Shown: positions 63,761 through 64,000 of the stretch, piece after piece
Position numbering within the stretch: position 1 is the stretch's first letter
Layout of the letters: each line of letters begins with the position of its first letter
Assembly (NCBI GenBank): GCA_965277415.1
Contig: CBDICS010000027.1
Location: 1-64,000 of the forward strand
Length of the DNA stretch: 64,000 nucleotides
Origin: JAHDHW01 sp965277415
GTDB lineage: Bacteria; Bacteroidota; Bacteroidia; Chitinophagales; Saprospiraceae
Direction of reading: 5' to 3'
Position numbers and translations under genes: made by a program
The notes under the pieces: generated by a model
Told to the model about the DNA's origin: nothing
Database searches by the model: none
The model's input: the letters and a program-made list of their open reading frames with translations, nothing else

Positions 63761-64000
63761 ATGCAAAACCAGTTTCAAAGAAAGATTATTCATCTAGATA
63801 TGGATGCTTTTTATACTTCGATAGAACAAAGAGAAGATTCTCGATTGCTCAATTGCCCTGTAGTAGTAGCTCGCTCTGCTCAGGAACGTGGAGTCGTGTC
63901 TGCAAGTTCTTACGAAGCAAGAAAATATGCCATCTATTCGGGGATGCCAACTTCAGTAGCGCTCGAAAAGTGTAAAGATCTTATAGTGCTTACTCCAAGA
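63761..64000 (+). CDS. dinB: DNA polymerase IV (Y family), partial
   Basis: ATG at 63761 opens a frame that runs off the window after 80 codons. The translation begins with KIIHLDMDAFYTSIEQRE, the invariant first catalytic motif of Y-family polymerases with its metal-binding Asp. It continues with CPVVVA, GVVSASSYEARKYAIYSGMP, the dNTP-binding steric-gate region of DinB. It is an error-prone translesion polymerase, usually SOS-regulated. The gene starts 11 bp after the SAP-domain gene and is likely co-transcribed with it. The C-terminus lies outside the window. Confidence 0.95.
   Translation, partial: MQNQFQRKIIHLDMDAFYTSIEQREDSRLLNCPVVVARSAQERGVVSASSYEARKYAIYSGMPTSVALEKCKDLIVLTPR

Overview
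The window is AT-rich DNA, almost certainly from a member of the Bacteroidota. The evidence is the A/T-biased codon use, the lack of clear Shine-Dalgarno sites, an IntDOT-like tyrosine integrase, a second Bacteroidota-type integrase remnant, and a small secreted protein resembling DUF3244 or a type IX sorting domain. Genus cannot be read from the sequence.

Region 1 (1 to about 15,373) looks like the right-hand part of an integrated genomic island. An IntDOT-like integrase (13,917-15,161, minus) sits next to a 42-base 3' fragment of tRNA-Asp(GTC) at 15,332-15,373. This is the footprint left when an element integrates into a tRNA gene, and the element should extend leftward beyond the window. 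Its cargo includes two NACHT-type STAND NTPases (1-1,374, cut by the window edge, and 2,910-6,830), which are probably immune-type proteins. Between them lies an IS110-family element (about 1,742-2,897) with a candidate bridge RNA whose four guides can be matched to the element ends and target. The remaining cargo is a small secreted protein, a helical-repeat protein of unknown function, and a three-gene redox cluster: a large FAD protein, a D-2-hydroxyacid dehydrogenase and a DAO-family oxidase.

Region 2 (15,374 to about 20,302) is sparse. It holds a terminator hairpin, a decayed second integrase, a 500-residue helical-repeat protein and about 2.3 kb with almost no coding potential.

Region 3 (20,303-63,112) is a hybrid NRPS / trans-AT polyketide synthase locus of three collinear megaenzymes of 3,287, 6,199 and 4,562 residues. 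Protein 1 reads C(partial)-A-PCP-PCP-PCP-KS-DH-KR-ACP-KS-ACP. Protein 2 reads Cy-Cy-A(Thr)-PCP-Ox-Ox-KS0-ACP-KS-[pseudoACP]-ACP-Cy-Cy-A(Ser)-PCP-Ox-Ox-KS0-ACP. Protein 3 reads C-A(Gly)-PCP-KS-DH-KR-ACP-KS-[pseudoACP]-DH(degenerate)-KR-ACP-TE. The specificity residues read off the sequence give Thr, Ser and Gly codes. The line is therefore predicted to build a chain carrying a methyloxazole (Thr) and an oxazole (Ser) one C2 unit apart, then a glycine amide and two further extensions. A thioesterase with a Cys nucleophile releases it. No acyltransferase domain or gene is visible, so malonyl loading must come from elsewhere.

Region 4 (63,144-64,000) appears to be ordinary chromosome: a SAP-domain protein and the start of DNA polymerase IV. 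The right border of the biosynthetic locus is therefore close to 63,112.
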